Below are positions 7,810 through 17,200 of a DNA stretch of 64,000 bases, piece by piece. Under the pieces are notes generated by a model, which was given only the letters and a program-made list of their open reading frames with translations, searched no databases and had not been told where the DNA came from. Position 1 is the first letter of the stretch. Every line of letters begins with the position of its first letter. This stretch comes from Rhodococcus oryzae (GTDB lineage Bacteria; Actinomycetota; Actinomycetes; Mycobacteriales; Mycobacteriaceae), in the NCBI RefSeq assembly GCF_005049235.1, contig NZ_SUMD01000002.1:537927-601926 (forward strand). The letters are read 5' to 3'. A program made the translations under genes and the position numbers.

Positions 7810-9555
7810 CAGCGCCGCCCACACCAGGTGGGCCGCGACGGAGGCCGCGCGGCGCACGGGGTCGGCGGCGGTGACCTCGACGGGCCCGGCCATCCGGTAC
7901 AGCGACAACTCCTCGTCGGCGTACACCTCGTCGAGCTGATCGAGCGTGCGGCGCGACTGCCCCAGCGGGCCGGGGGTGCTGTGCTCGAGCAGCACCCACC
8001 GCACCCCCAGGTTCGCCAGGCCATCCGCGTCTTCGCCTGCGAGCAGCAGTCGTTCGACGTCGCGGGCCCTGCTGCCCTCGCCCTCGACGGTGCCCTCCGC
8101 GACGATCAGTTCGCCGGTCTGCAGCACGTCCTCGGGCAGCATCCGCGGCGCCGGGTCGAGGACAGGGGCGTCGCCGCTGTAGGGGAAGAGCCGGAACATC
8201 CCGGCGGGCAGCACCGCGACGTCGCCGCTCTCGTCGGCGGTCCGCAGCTGCGAGGCGACGCGCTCCCAGGACGCCGGATAGTGCACCGGCCGCAGCGCCC
8301 CGCCCACCCCCCAGGCCAGGTCGGGCAGTGCGATCAGCACCGCGACGATCCCGACCGCGGCGGCGGCCCCCGTTCGATTCCGTCCTGCTGTCGCCGTGCC
8401 GAACACCCGGCCGCCGAGCCGGGCCAGCGCGCCGGCCCCGGCCGCCGCGGCCAGAGCGTAGAACGGCACCGCCAGCGCCACCCACTTCTGGGCGTCGCGG
8501 AGCAGCCCGGCGCCGGGCACCCGGGTCGCCGCCCATTCGCCCGCGGTCAGGCCCCAGCCGGTGGCGGCCAGCGCGGGCAGCAGGACCGCCGCGGCCGCGA
8601 CCACGGCCAGCGCCACGATCACCGGGTTGCCGCGGCGCCGCCACAGCGCGGGCAGCCCGCACGCGACCACCGCCAGCAGCACCGCCGTCCCGACAAGGGC
8701 GAAGATCCCGGTCCTGGTCGCCGGGACCGCCGTGGAGTTCCAGATCCCGCCGAGCCCGGCCAGGCTGCCGAGCGTCCCCAGTCCCGGCTCAGCGCGCGCG
8801 GCGAACGCCGCCACCCCGGCCGGGTCCGATCCCTGTGCGCCTGCGCCGGAGAGCGCCGTCGCGGTCAGCCACGGCGCCGACGCCGCCACCGCCAGCGCGG
8901 CGGTCACCGCCAGCCGCGACCACCGCGCGCCCGCGCCGCCAGGAAGGGCCAGCAACACCGCGGCCAGCGTGGTGGCCAGCAGCGCGCCGGTCGGGGTGAG
9001 CCCGGCGGCCGCCAGTGTGAGCCCGAGCGGGCACCACGACCGCGGCGACCACGGGACGGGCGAGCGCCGCAGGCGCAGCGCGGCGAGCACCGTCCACGGC
9101 AGCGCCGCGTACCCGGTCAGCAGGCTCCAGTGCCCCTGCAGCAGCCGCTCGGCCACGTACGGGTTCCATAGCAACACCGTCGAGGCCAGCAGCTGCGGAC
9201 CGAGTCCGGTCGTCGGGAGCAGCGCGGCGACCATCCGGGCGGCACCCCACCCCGCGAGCCACAGCGCCGACAGCAGGATCGCCTTCACCACCAGGCCGCC
9301 GTCCACGACCGACGTCAGCGCGGCGATCAAGGCGTCCTGCGGGACCGCGCGCGCGGCGGCGTCCGTCAGCCCCAACGCCGAATCGGTCAGGTACGAGCGC
9401 GGGGTGCTCACCGCGTCGCGCAGCAACAGGTAACCAGGGCCGAGCAGCGGCCCGAGGATGAGCGCCGCGAGCGCCAGCGAATACAGCGCGGGAACGGCCC
9501 GGGTGAGCCCCGCGGGCCGCGCGATCATGGTCCCGACGATAACGGGTGCGATCAT
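7732..9555 (-). CDS. Polytopic membrane protein (Rv0226c-like)
   Basis: About 607 residues. The first ~430 residues are largely hydrophobic (roughly ten or more membrane spans), followed by a soluble extracytoplasmic region from HYPASWERVASQLRTADESG onward and a final span near the C-terminus (LVWAALLAGSALGLLAH). The layout resembles GT-C type glycosyltransferases, but I see no diagnostic motif. Gene order matches the mycobacterial Rv0226c position. The ATG at 9555 would leave only 6 bp to the divergent flippase start; the ATG at 9528 (MIARPAG) is an alternative. Its 3' end overlaps the GT4 gene by 78 bp. Function in envelope biogenesis is inferred from neighbours only. Confidence 0.85.
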   Translation of the reverse strand: MIAPVIVGTMIARPAGLTRAVPALYSLALAALILGPLLGPGYLLLRDAVSTPRSYLTDSALGLTDAAARAVPQDALIAALTSVVDGGLVVKAILLSALWLAGWGAARMVAALLPTTGLGPQLLASTVLLWNPYVAERLLQGHWSLLTGYAALPWTVLAALRLRRSPVPWSPRSWCPLGLTLAAAGLTPTGALLATTLAAVLLALPGGAGARWSRLAVTAALAVAASAPWLTATALSGAGAQGSDPAGVAAFAARAEPGLGTLGSLAGLGGIWNSTAVPATRTGIFALVGTAVLLAVVACGLPALWRRRGNPVIVALAVVAAAAVLLPALAATGWGLTAGEWAATRVPGAGLLRDAQKWVALAVPFYALAAAAGAGALARLGGRVFGTATAGRNRTGAAAAVGIVAVLIALPDLAWGVGGALRPVHYPASWERVASQLRTADESGDVAVLPAGMFRLFPYSGDAPVLDPAPRMLPEDVLQTGELIVAEGTVEGEGSRARDVERLLLAGEDADGLANLGVRWVLLEHSTPGPLGQSRRTLDQLDEVYADEELSLYRMAGPVEVTAADPVRRAASVAAHLVWAALLAGSALGLLAHRARDRRGRGRADQA

Positions 9556-9561
9556 GGGCGG

Positions 9562-10764
9562 ATGACACCTCGCCCCGCCGCCACCTCCGCGGTGGCCGGG
9601 ATGACGATGGTGACCGTCGGCTCGATGACCGCGAATCTGGCCTCGTACGTGCTGGCCCTGCTCGCCAGCCGCTGGCTGGGGCCGGCCGGCTACAGCGAGT
9701 TCGCGAGCCTGCTCGCCGCCCAGTTGGTCCTCGCGGTGCCCGCGCTGGCCCTGCAGACGGTGGTCGCTCGCGAGGTGGTGCTCGGCGACGGCGATGCCGC
9801 CCTGCGCGGACTCGGCCGCCGGTGCGCGGTGATCGTCGCAGTGATCGCTGCTGCGCTGGTGGTCCCGGTGGCGGCGGTGCTGGACACCGGGGTCGGTGCG
9901 ACGGCCGCCGCGCTGCTCACGGCGCCGCTGCTGGTCCTGCTGGCCACCGAACAGGGAATCCTGCAGGGGCGCGGCCGCTTCGGTGAGCTGAGCGTGATCC
10001 TGGCCGCCACGGGCATCGCGAAGGTGGTGCCCGCGGTCGCGGCCCTGGCGATCGGCTGGGGGGCGGGCGCGGCGCTGACGGTGGCGGCGATCGGGACCGG
10101 CGCGGTGGCGGCGGGCGCCCGGGTGCTGGTCGGCCGCGAGGGCGCGATCGCCGGTGCCGAGCGGGCCGTCCCGGTCGGGGTCGCGGCGGTGCTGCGCGCC
10201 TCTCAGGTCCAGCTGGCGCTGATCGCACTGTCCTCGGCGGACCTGCTGCTGACCCGGGTGGTGCTCGACGAGTCGCAGGCCGGGCAGTACGCGCTTGGCG
10301 CGGTGGCGACGAAGGCGGCATTCTGGCTGCCCGCCGCGGTCGGGGTGGTGCTGTACCCGCGGATGGCCAGCCCGACGCACTCGGCGCGGGCGGTGCGCTC
10401 GGCGCTCGGCGTGCTGGTGGGGCTCGGCGCGGTCACGGTCGCGGGCGTCGCACTGGTCGCGCCGCTGGCGCCGCTGCTGGTCGGGCAGGCCTACGCCCCG
10501 GTGCAGGGCCTGCTGTGGTTGTTCGCGCTCGACGGGGCGTGCCTCGCGGTGCTGCAGGGGGCGCTCCTGTCGGCAATCGCCCGCGAGCGCACCCGGCTGG
10601 CGCTGGCCGCATGGGCGGCGCTGGCGGTGGAGGTCGTCCTGATCCTGGGCTTCGCATCGACGATCGAGCAGTTGATCACCATCGCGGTGGGCACGGCCGC
10701 GCTGGCGGCGGCGGTGGTGAGCGTCGCGGCCCTGCGCGGCGCCGACCGCGCCGCGGAGAGCTAG
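9562..10764 (+). CDS. Polysaccharide flippase-like membrane protein
   Basis: 400 residues, almost entirely hydrophobic, with roughly 10-12 membrane segments. The N-terminus (SMTANLASYVLALLASRWLGPAGYSEFASLL) is the typical start of Wzx/RfbX-type MOP-superfamily lipid-linked saccharide flippases. It likely moves a lipid-linked glycan across the plasma membrane, which would fit the adjacent GT4, membrane-protein and aftD genes. An internal ATG at 9601 is an alternative start that would leave space for a promoter. Its stop shares the four bases CTAG with the stop of the convergent Mut7-C gene. Confidence 0.82.
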   Translation: MTPRPAATSAVAGMTMVTVGSMTANLASYVLALLASRWLGPAGYSEFASLLAAQLVLAVPALALQTVVAREVVLGDGDAALRGLGRRCAVIVAVIAAALVVPVAAVLDTGVGATAAALLTAPLLVLLATEQGILQGRGRFGELSVILAATGIAKVVPAVAALAIGWGAGAALTVAAIGTGAVAAGARVLVGREGAIAGAERAVPVGVAAVLRASQVQLALIALSSADLLLTRVVLDESQAGQYALGAVATKAAFWLPAAVGVVLYPRMASPTHSARAVRSALGVLVGLGAVTVAGVALVAPLAPLLVGQAYAPVQGLLWLFALDGACLAVLQGALLSAIARERTRLALAAWAALAVEVVLILGFASTIEQLITIAVGTAALAAAVVSVAALRGADRAAES

Positions 10765-11516
10765 AGCCGCACCCCGACCGCGGCCAGGCGCCGACGCAGC
10801 CGCACCAGGTGACTGCCCGGCCAGTACATCCGGCCGCAGGAACCGCAGCGGCTGAACTCGCGCTGTTCGCGGGCGACGCCTGCCGGTACCAGTCCCGCCG
10901 CGAACCGTCTCGGCACCGGGGCGATGGGCCCGTTGCAGCGGGCGCACCGGGTCAGCGGCGCGATCCGCGCATCCAGCTGGAACCGGTCCAGCACCTCTCG
11001 GAGCTGCCGACGCGGGTCGGTCTCGTGCAGGAAGGCGCCGCGGCGCAGGGCCGCGCGTTTGAGCAGACCGATGTCGCGGGTCAGTACCGTCCGGTGCTCA
11101 CTCAGCGAGAGCGCGAGCAACTCCTCGTCCGCGAAGTCGTTGCGGTACAGGCAGTCGAAGCCGAGCAGGCGGAGGTAGGAGGCGAGCCGGCCCAGGTGCA
11201 CATCGGCCGCGAACAGCGGCTCCCGCAGCGGCAGCGGGCGCAGTCGGGTGAGGCCGTCGAGAGCGAAGCGCTCGAACACGGGGTAGACCGCGACCCGTTC
11301 GCCGCCGCGCAGCCGGTGCCCGAATCCGACGGAGTCGCCGTCGACCAGGATCAGGTCGACCTCGGTGTGCGGCACCCCCAGCGACTCGATCCGGTCCTTC
11401 ACCGTCGGGGTGCCGTCGAAGTCGTGCGGGACGTCGGCCTTGCGCAGCGCGGGCGGCAGGAAGTCGTTCAGCTCCTCGTAGAAGCGGAACTCGCAGCGGT
11501 GACGGGACGGACTCAT
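10761..11516 (-). CDS. Mut7-C RNase-domain protein with ubiquitin-like N-terminus
   Basis: 251 residues. Residues 1-85 resemble the ubiquitin-like domain that precedes Mut7-C (FYEELNDFLPP, GVPHTEVDLILVDG). The rest is the Mut7-C/PIN-like domain: FAADVHLGRLASYLRLLGFDCLYRND, then LTRDIGLL with conserved acidic residues. The C-terminus is a four-cysteine zinc ribbon (TRCARCNGPI and SRCGSCGRMYWPGSH). Predicted ribonuclease or RNA-binding protein; the RNA target is unknown. The ATG at 11516 starts exactly at the ubiquitin-like domain. A long hairpin lies upstream, so it is probably transcribed separately from the DUF3068 gene. Confidence 0.88.
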   Translation of the reverse strand: MSPSRHRCEFRFYEELNDFLPPALRKADVPHDFDGTPTVKDRIESLGVPHTEVDLILVDGDSVGFGHRLRGGERVAVYPVFERFALDGLTRLRPLPLREPLFAADVHLGRLASYLRLLGFDCLYRNDFADEELLALSLSEHRTVLTRDIGLLKRAALRRGAFLHETDPRRQLREVLDRFQLDARIAPLTRCARCNGPIAPVPRRFAAGLVPAGVAREQREFSRCGSCGRMYWPGSHLVRLRRRLAAVGVRL

Positions 11517-11551
11517 GTGCGCGCTCTCGACTACCGCCCAACCTACGCCCG

Positions 11552-11600
11552 GCAACGCGAAGGGCCCGCACTCGAGATGAGTGCGGGCCCTTCGCGTTGC
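11552..11600 (-). terminator. Hairpin terminator after DUF3068 gene
   Basis: Perfect 22-bp stem (11552-11573 with 11579-11600) and a 5-nt loop, just downstream of the DUF3068 stop at 11618 in the direction of transcription. Confidence 0.85.
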
Positions 11601-11617
11601 GTGCTGAGGCGTGGTGC

Positions 11618-12793
11618 CTACAGGCGGGTGGTCGGCGGTTCCTGGTCGCGGGTGTCGACGGCCGGGAACTCCTCCGTCTTGTCCGAGGTCCAGTCGTGAC
11701 GCGGGAACTGCTCGGTCTCCGCGTTGCCGGAGTCGTACGACTCGTGCGCGGGGCCGCTCGGGGTGGTGTCCGCGCCGTTCGCGGTGGCGGGGGTCTTCGG
11801 TCCGCTGCCTCCGCGGACTCCGAGGAAGATGCCCGCGATCAGGGAGATCAGGCCGAGGATGCCCAGGATGATCGGCAGGGTGCGGCCGAACATGGACAGC
11901 TTGTCCGCGCCGTCCTTGGCCTGGCCGATCTGGTACTCGATGGTGTCCTCGTTGAACGGCAGCGTGGCCTTGATGACCGTGACCTCGGGCTTGTCGGCCG
12001 TGCGGGCGTAGTACTGGTACAGCTTCTCCTGGCCCTTGACGACGACGCCGGTGACCGGGTCGGCCCAGATGTCGCGCTCGTTGGCGTACCAGCGGGTCAT
12101 GGTGACCGGCGCGTCGCCGCCCTCGACGCCCCAGACGGCGGCGGGCAGGGTCAGCTTGTTCGTCGGCGATGCGACGACCTTGGACAGGTCGACCGGCTCC
12201 ACCGTCTGGTTGTAGTGGTACACCTTCATCCCGTTGATCTCCGTCTCCTCGACGAAGTTGATGTCCTGGGTGGAACGGGCGTTCAGGTCGAAGTACGGGT
12301 ACGCCTGCTGCTCGGCGTCGAACGGCCACTTGTACTGCAGGCCGGTGTGCTCGACCTCCTCGGCCGGCTTGTCGGGCTGCGTCTGGATCGACCCGATCGG
12401 ATCCTGGATCGGCATCGAGCTGACCCGGTCAAGGGTGACGGTGTCGACGCTCGCGGTCAGCAGGCCGGTGTCGCCCTGCTTGTCGGTGCGGCGCAGCGTC
12501 TGGCCGGCCTGGACGGTGATCTTCTCGGCGTCGGACGGGTCGACGACGGTGACGTAACGCTGGGCGACCAGCGGCACGTTGTTGTTGACGACGGCCTTGC
12601 CCGCGGTGAGGGACTTCGAGTCGAGGACGTCGCCGATGCCCTCGGCCACCGTGGTGACCTCGAGATCGAGCGGTGTCTTCTTCAGCTTGCCGACGGTGTA
12701 CGTCGGGATGAGGAGAGCGGCCGCCAATAGGAAAGCGCCGAGCCCCACCAGGATGCAGGCAAGTGTCCTGCTCGGCCCTGAGCGTCCCGCCAT
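11618..12793 (-). CDS. DUF3068 membrane-anchored envelope protein (Rv0227c-like)
   Basis: 391 residues with one membrane segment at each end. The N-terminal signal anchor spans about 10-33 (ACILVGLGAFLLAAALLIPTY) and the C-terminal span about 308-328 (LPIILGILGLISLIAGIFLG). A large extracytoplasmic domain lies between, and the cytosolic tail of about 60 residues is acidic. This is the DUF3068 layout, found in mycolata and sometimes labelled PorA-like; a porin function is not shown by the sequence. Gene order corresponds to Rv0227c. The acyltransferase gene is divergent, with about 200 bp between them. Confidence 0.9.
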   Translation of the reverse strand: MAGRSGPSRTLACILVGLGAFLLAAALLIPTYTVGKLKKTPLDLEVTTVAEGIGDVLDSKSLTAGKAVVNNNVPLVAQRYVTVVDPSDAEKITVQAGQTLRRTDKQGDTGLLTASVDTVTLDRVSSMPIQDPIGSIQTQPDKPAEEVEHTGLQYKWPFDAEQQAYPYFDLNARSTQDINFVEETEINGMKVYHYNQTVEPVDLSKVVASPTNKLTLPAAVWGVEGGDAPVTMTRWYANERDIWADPVTGVVVKGQEKLYQYYARTADKPEVTVIKATLPFNEDTIEYQIGQAKDGADKLSMFGRTLPIILGILGLISLIAGIFLGVRGGSGPKTPATANGADTTPSGPAHESYDSGNAETEQFPRHDWTSDKTEEFPAVDTRDQEPPTTRL

Positions 12794-12995
12794 GCTGAAT
12801 CTCCTTCGTCAATCATTGTCAGCCCGAGGTGCTGCCGTGGGCGGCACCGATCGCAGAGCGTCCGGGTTGCGACACTCAGTGAGCCAGACAGTAACAGTGT
12901 CCAGTGTCCGATTGCGCTGGCACGCCGTATTTCCGTGTCATGGCATCCGGGTGTCCTCCTCGGACACGCCGAGGCTGGGGCAGACTGGTCGGCAA

Positions 12996-14210
12996 ATGAG
13001 TACCGAGGCTTTCCACCCGCAGCAGGTCGTGTCAGCACCGCGCGGGTTCATCCCCGCGTTGGAGGGCATGCGGGGATTCGCCGCGCTCGGTGTGCTGGTC
13101 ACCCACGTCGCATTTCAGACAGGCGCGACGGGTGATCCGGTGCTCGGCCGCATCTGGGGCCGATTCGACATGGCGGTGGCGTTGTTCTTCGCGCTGTCCG
13201 GGTTCCTGCTGTGGCGCCCGCACGCGGCGGCTGCCCGCGGACTGGGCACGTCCCCGCCGGTCGGGCGGTACCTGCTGCACCGCGCCGCCCGCATCCTGCC
13301 CGCCTACTGGGTGGCGGTCGTGCTGATCCTGCTGTTCCTCCCGGAGGCCGGCGGCGGGCTGCAGGTGTGGCTGGCGAACCTCGGCCTTGCCCAGGTGTTC
13401 GTACCGCTGACGCTGACCGGCGGACTGACCCAGATGTGGAGCCTGTCGGTGGAGGTGGCGTTCTACGCGCTGCTCCCGCTGATCGCGCTGGCGTTCGTCG
13501 GCCTGCGCGGTGTGACCGCGCGACTGCGGGTCCCGGTGCTGCTCGGCGCGGCGGCGCTCAGCCTGGGCTGGGTGTTCCTGCCGGTGCCGACCCCGGACGC
13601 CATCCACTCCGACAACTGGCTGCCCGGATACCTGCCGTGGTTCGCGGCGGGCATGGTGCTGGCCGAACTCGCGCTGCAGGTCGACAGCCCGGTGCACCGG
13701 CTGGCGCGGAGGCGCGTGCTGATGGCGGCGATCGCGGTGGCCGCGTTCGCGCTCTCGTGCACGGATCTCGCTGGGCCGGAAGGGCTCACGCGCGCCGAGC
13801 CGTGGCAGTACTCGGTGAAGATCGCGTTGGGCGCGGTGCTCGCGTTCGCGCTGTTGGCGCCGCTGGTGCTCGGCGACACCGAGAAGCACCGGATCCTGGC
13901 GAGCCCGCTCTCGCTGACGATCGGGCGCTGGTCCTACGGGCTGTTCATCTGGCACCTCGCGGTGCTGTCGATCATCTTCCCGGTGTTCGGCATCGTGCCG
14001 TTCAGCGGGAGTTTCGTGTTCGTGCTCGTGGTGACGACCTGCCTGAGCCTGGCCGTCGCCTCCGCGAGCTACGCGCTGGTCGAGGAGCCGACCCGCCTCG
14101 CGGTGAATAACTGGGAGAGACACCGCAAGGCCCGGGCGGCGCGGGCCGAGGAAGCCAGCGGCAACGCGGCCAGCCCCACCGCGACCACCGCGATCAGCGC
14201 CGGGAGCTGA
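12996..14210 (+). CDS. Acyltransferase 3 family membrane protein (Rv0228-like)
   Basis: 404 residues with about ten membrane spans. The N-terminus has the family hallmark IPALEGMRGFAALGVLVTHVAF, in which the TM1 histidine is the proposed catalytic residue. GRYLLHRAARILPAYWVAV carries the conserved R-x10-R-type segment. These enzymes transfer acyl (often acetyl or succinyl) groups onto exported glycans or glycolipids, so modification of arabinogalactan-type material is plausible. The ATG at 12996 gives the normal N-terminus. The last 142 bp overlap the end of convergent aftD. The C-terminal 35 residues (HRKARAARAEEASG onward) are low complexity and may simply be read-through into the overlap. 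Confidence 0.9.
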   Translation: MSTEAFHPQQVVSAPRGFIPALEGMRGFAALGVLVTHVAFQTGATGDPVLGRIWGRFDMAVALFFALSGFLLWRPHAAAARGLGTSPPVGRYLLHRAARILPAYWVAVVLILLFLPEAGGGLQVWLANLGLAQVFVPLTLTGGLTQMWSLSVEVAFYALLPLIALAFVGLRGVTARLRVPVLLGAAALSLGWVFLPVPTPDAIHSDNWLPGYLPWFAAGMVLAELALQVDSPVHRLARRRVLMAAIAVAAFALSCTDLAGPEGLTRAEPWQYSVKIALGAVLAFALLAPLVLGDTEKHRILASPLSLTIGRWSYGLFIWHLAVLSIIFPVFGIVPFSGSFVFVLVVTTCLSLAVASASYALVEEPTRLAVNNWERHRKARAARAEEASGNAASPTATTAISAGS

Positions 14211-17200
14211 ACGAGCACCGAGTGGCCGACGTAGCCGTCGAGCGCCCGCCACGGACCGGTGGACAGCAGGGCGGCGCTGAGCATGCTGCCCGCCCCGGCG
14301 ATTCCGACCAGGATGCGCGCGGCGCTCGCAGGCCCGCGTCGGACGCGAAGCGCCAGTGCCAGGCCGGTGACCAGCGCCGCGACGATCGTGCCCGGCAGTC
14401 CGGCGATCACCGTCGCGAGCGCGAGTAGCCCGAGGTAGCCGACGGTGACGGCGTGCCAGGTCCGCGGCGCCGGGCCCGCGGCCACGCATCGACGGGCGGG
14501 GAGAACCGCGAGCAGCAGCAGCGGGATCAGCAGCAGGAGGCCGCCGAAGATGCCGAGCCGGTACCAGCGGTCGGTCGGGAACTCGAGGACGACGGTGCCG
14601 TCGGTGCCCGCGGGCACGATCCAGCCCTGCTGCCAGCCGTTGACGACGACCGGCGTCAGCTCGGCGCCGTCGGGTGCCGTGGCGACCCAGCCGATGTTGT
14701 GGGACTCCGGCACCACCAGCAGCCGGTCGCCGTCGGGGGCGGCCACCCGCAGTGCCCGCTGGTTGGGGGTCCATCCGTCGGTGGCCACGCGGACGGCGTC
14801 CTGCGCCGCCGTCGCAGCGGTGGTTCCGGCCGAGGGGGTGGCGGCGAGCTGCAGTCCGTCGACGAAGAATGCGGCGCCGGGCGCGACGGTGACGTCCTGA
14901 CGTCCGGCGGGCAGCGAGATCGCGGTTGCCGCGAGCACATCGGGATCGACTGCGGTGCTCTCGGTTTCGTCGACGCCGGCGGTGTCGCCCGCGCACACGG
15001 TTGCGGGCACCGGCGCGCCGGATCGCAACTGCCCCACGGTCGCGGTGACGGAGGCGCGCAGCGTCCGCCCGGCGAGCGAGAGCGTCGGCCCGTCGGCGCA
15101 ACCGACGGTGACGGTCCGGTCGGTGGGCTGTTCCTCCACCCCGGTGCCTGCCACCACCAGGTCGGTTCCGTCCTCGGTGGTGGTGAGGACGCCGATCTCC
15201 GCGAGCCCGGCCGGCTGCACCTTCGCGAAGCCGAGGGCGGTCTGGTCGAGGACATCCTCCCAGTCGACCAGGCTGAGCACGATGCGGTCGGTGACGGCGG
15301 GTTCGAGGCGGATCGGTTCGTCACCGGTCAGATCCCGGACCTGGGGTCCGGTGCCGAGGTCGACCGCGACGGTGGTCGGGGCCGCGGGGAGGGCGCCGAG
15401 GCTCGGTGTCAGGTTCAGTCCCGTCACCAGTGTCGGCTCCGGAAGATTCACCGTCAGAGTCGGTTTCGCATCCTTGCCGCTGGTGGTGTCCTCGGATGCG
15501 GTCCATGCCGTGCGGGGGTCACCATCGGTGGCGGCGAAGGCGGACCCGCGCAGGTCGCCCACGGCGGCCTGCCCGACGGCCTGCGCGCGGCCGGGCTCGG
15601 CGAGCAGTGCGTCGAGCGCCGGGCCCTGCCGGGAGCGGAGGACCAGCTGCGGTGTCACCGCGGTGGCGGCAGGTGCGGACAGGGTGCGCTGGAAGGTACC
15701 CGGCTCCTCCGGGGCGAGGCCGAGTCCCCGGCTGCACCGCACCCGGTCCGGGGCCTCGACGCAGCCGGTCCGGCCGGGCAGTTCCTGGCCGAGGTCCCAG
15801 CCGGCGACGGTCGCGTCCGCCGGGGTGGGCGGCAGCACGGTGCGGAACCGGATCGGCACCGGTACCGGGGCGTCGCGATCGGAGAAGTCCTCGACGGAGA
15901 TCTCGCTGACACCGAACTGGGTGCCCACCGAGCCGTCCTCGGTCTTGGTCGCGGTGATCTTGAGCCAGTCCGTCTTACCGGTCGGCAGGGACACCGTGAT
16001 CACCTCGCCCGGCTTGCCGACGCGGACGGCGGTGCTGCCGTTGGGTGTGGTCACCTCGAGCTGCTTGACGGGCACACCGAGCGACCCGGGACTGGTCCGC
16101 AGTTTCAGCAGGCCGCTGGTCACGGGCGCATCGAAGTCCAATCGGATCCACTGTCCGAGAGCGCTTTCCAGGCCGTTGCTGAACCAGCCGGTCGCCGGGT
16201 CGCCGTCCACGGTTGCCGCCGGACCGCTGCCGGGCGAGGTGCCGCCGAGCTGGGTGGCGTCGGAGGCCGAGCTGGACACCGTGATCCGCGCGCCGTCCCA
16301 TTCGCCGGTGACGAGCGGCGCTCCCGACACCGGGTAGTCCGGCACCAGGTTGTGGGTGCGCCGCGGGTCGTCGGGGGTGCGCAGCGCCGAGCTGTGGTTG
16401 TCGACCTGGCCGTAGTCGGTCTCGCGGTCGGTCGGGGTGTCCGTCACGACCACCGAGTCCACCGGCAGTCCGGCGCGCTCGGCGTCGGCGGCCAGCAGCA
16501 CCGGGCCGGCGGGCAGGTCCAGGCCGGCGTCGCCCAGGTCGCGCCGTGCGGCCAAGCGCTGCAACGATTCCGGTCCGCCCTGCACCCTCGGAGCCCCGTT
16601 CAGGTCCACGGTGTACGGGCCGGAGCCTGCGGCGCCGGGCAGGGTTGGTGGGGGTACCTCCCGCTCGCGGGGGACGGTGACCCGGTAGATCTCGACGGCC
16701 GGGTACCTGGGCCGCAGGTCGCTGTCGGTGACCAGCCCGTCGGCCTCGCCCGCGCCGATGTCCTCACCGAACTGCGCGACCTTCTCCAGCCCGGGCGACC
16801 CGTCGATGGCCTGGTGGACCAGCGCCGGACGGGTCGAGCGGGACGTCTCCGGGTCCAGGTCGTTGCGCACCACGACGTAGCCGATGCCCTGTCCCAGCAG
16901 GGTTTCCGCCAGACCGGCCGACGGGCTGCCGTCCGCGATGAGGCGCTGAACGGAATCCAGGGCGCGGATGGCGCCTGGCGGCACGAGCGGCACCGCGTCG
17001 CGCACCGCCCATGGGGTGTCCGCCAGTGCCTGCATCGGCTCGTCGCGGGTCAGCCCCCAGAACTGGGTGGCGAACGGGGCGCCGGGCACCACCAGCGCGC
17101 GCTGCGCGTCGGATCCGTCGGGGGAGGTGCCCGCCGCGTGCTCGCCGAGCCAGTCCGCGGCCTCGTGCCAGTACGCCGGCACCTCCGGATAGGCGCCGCG

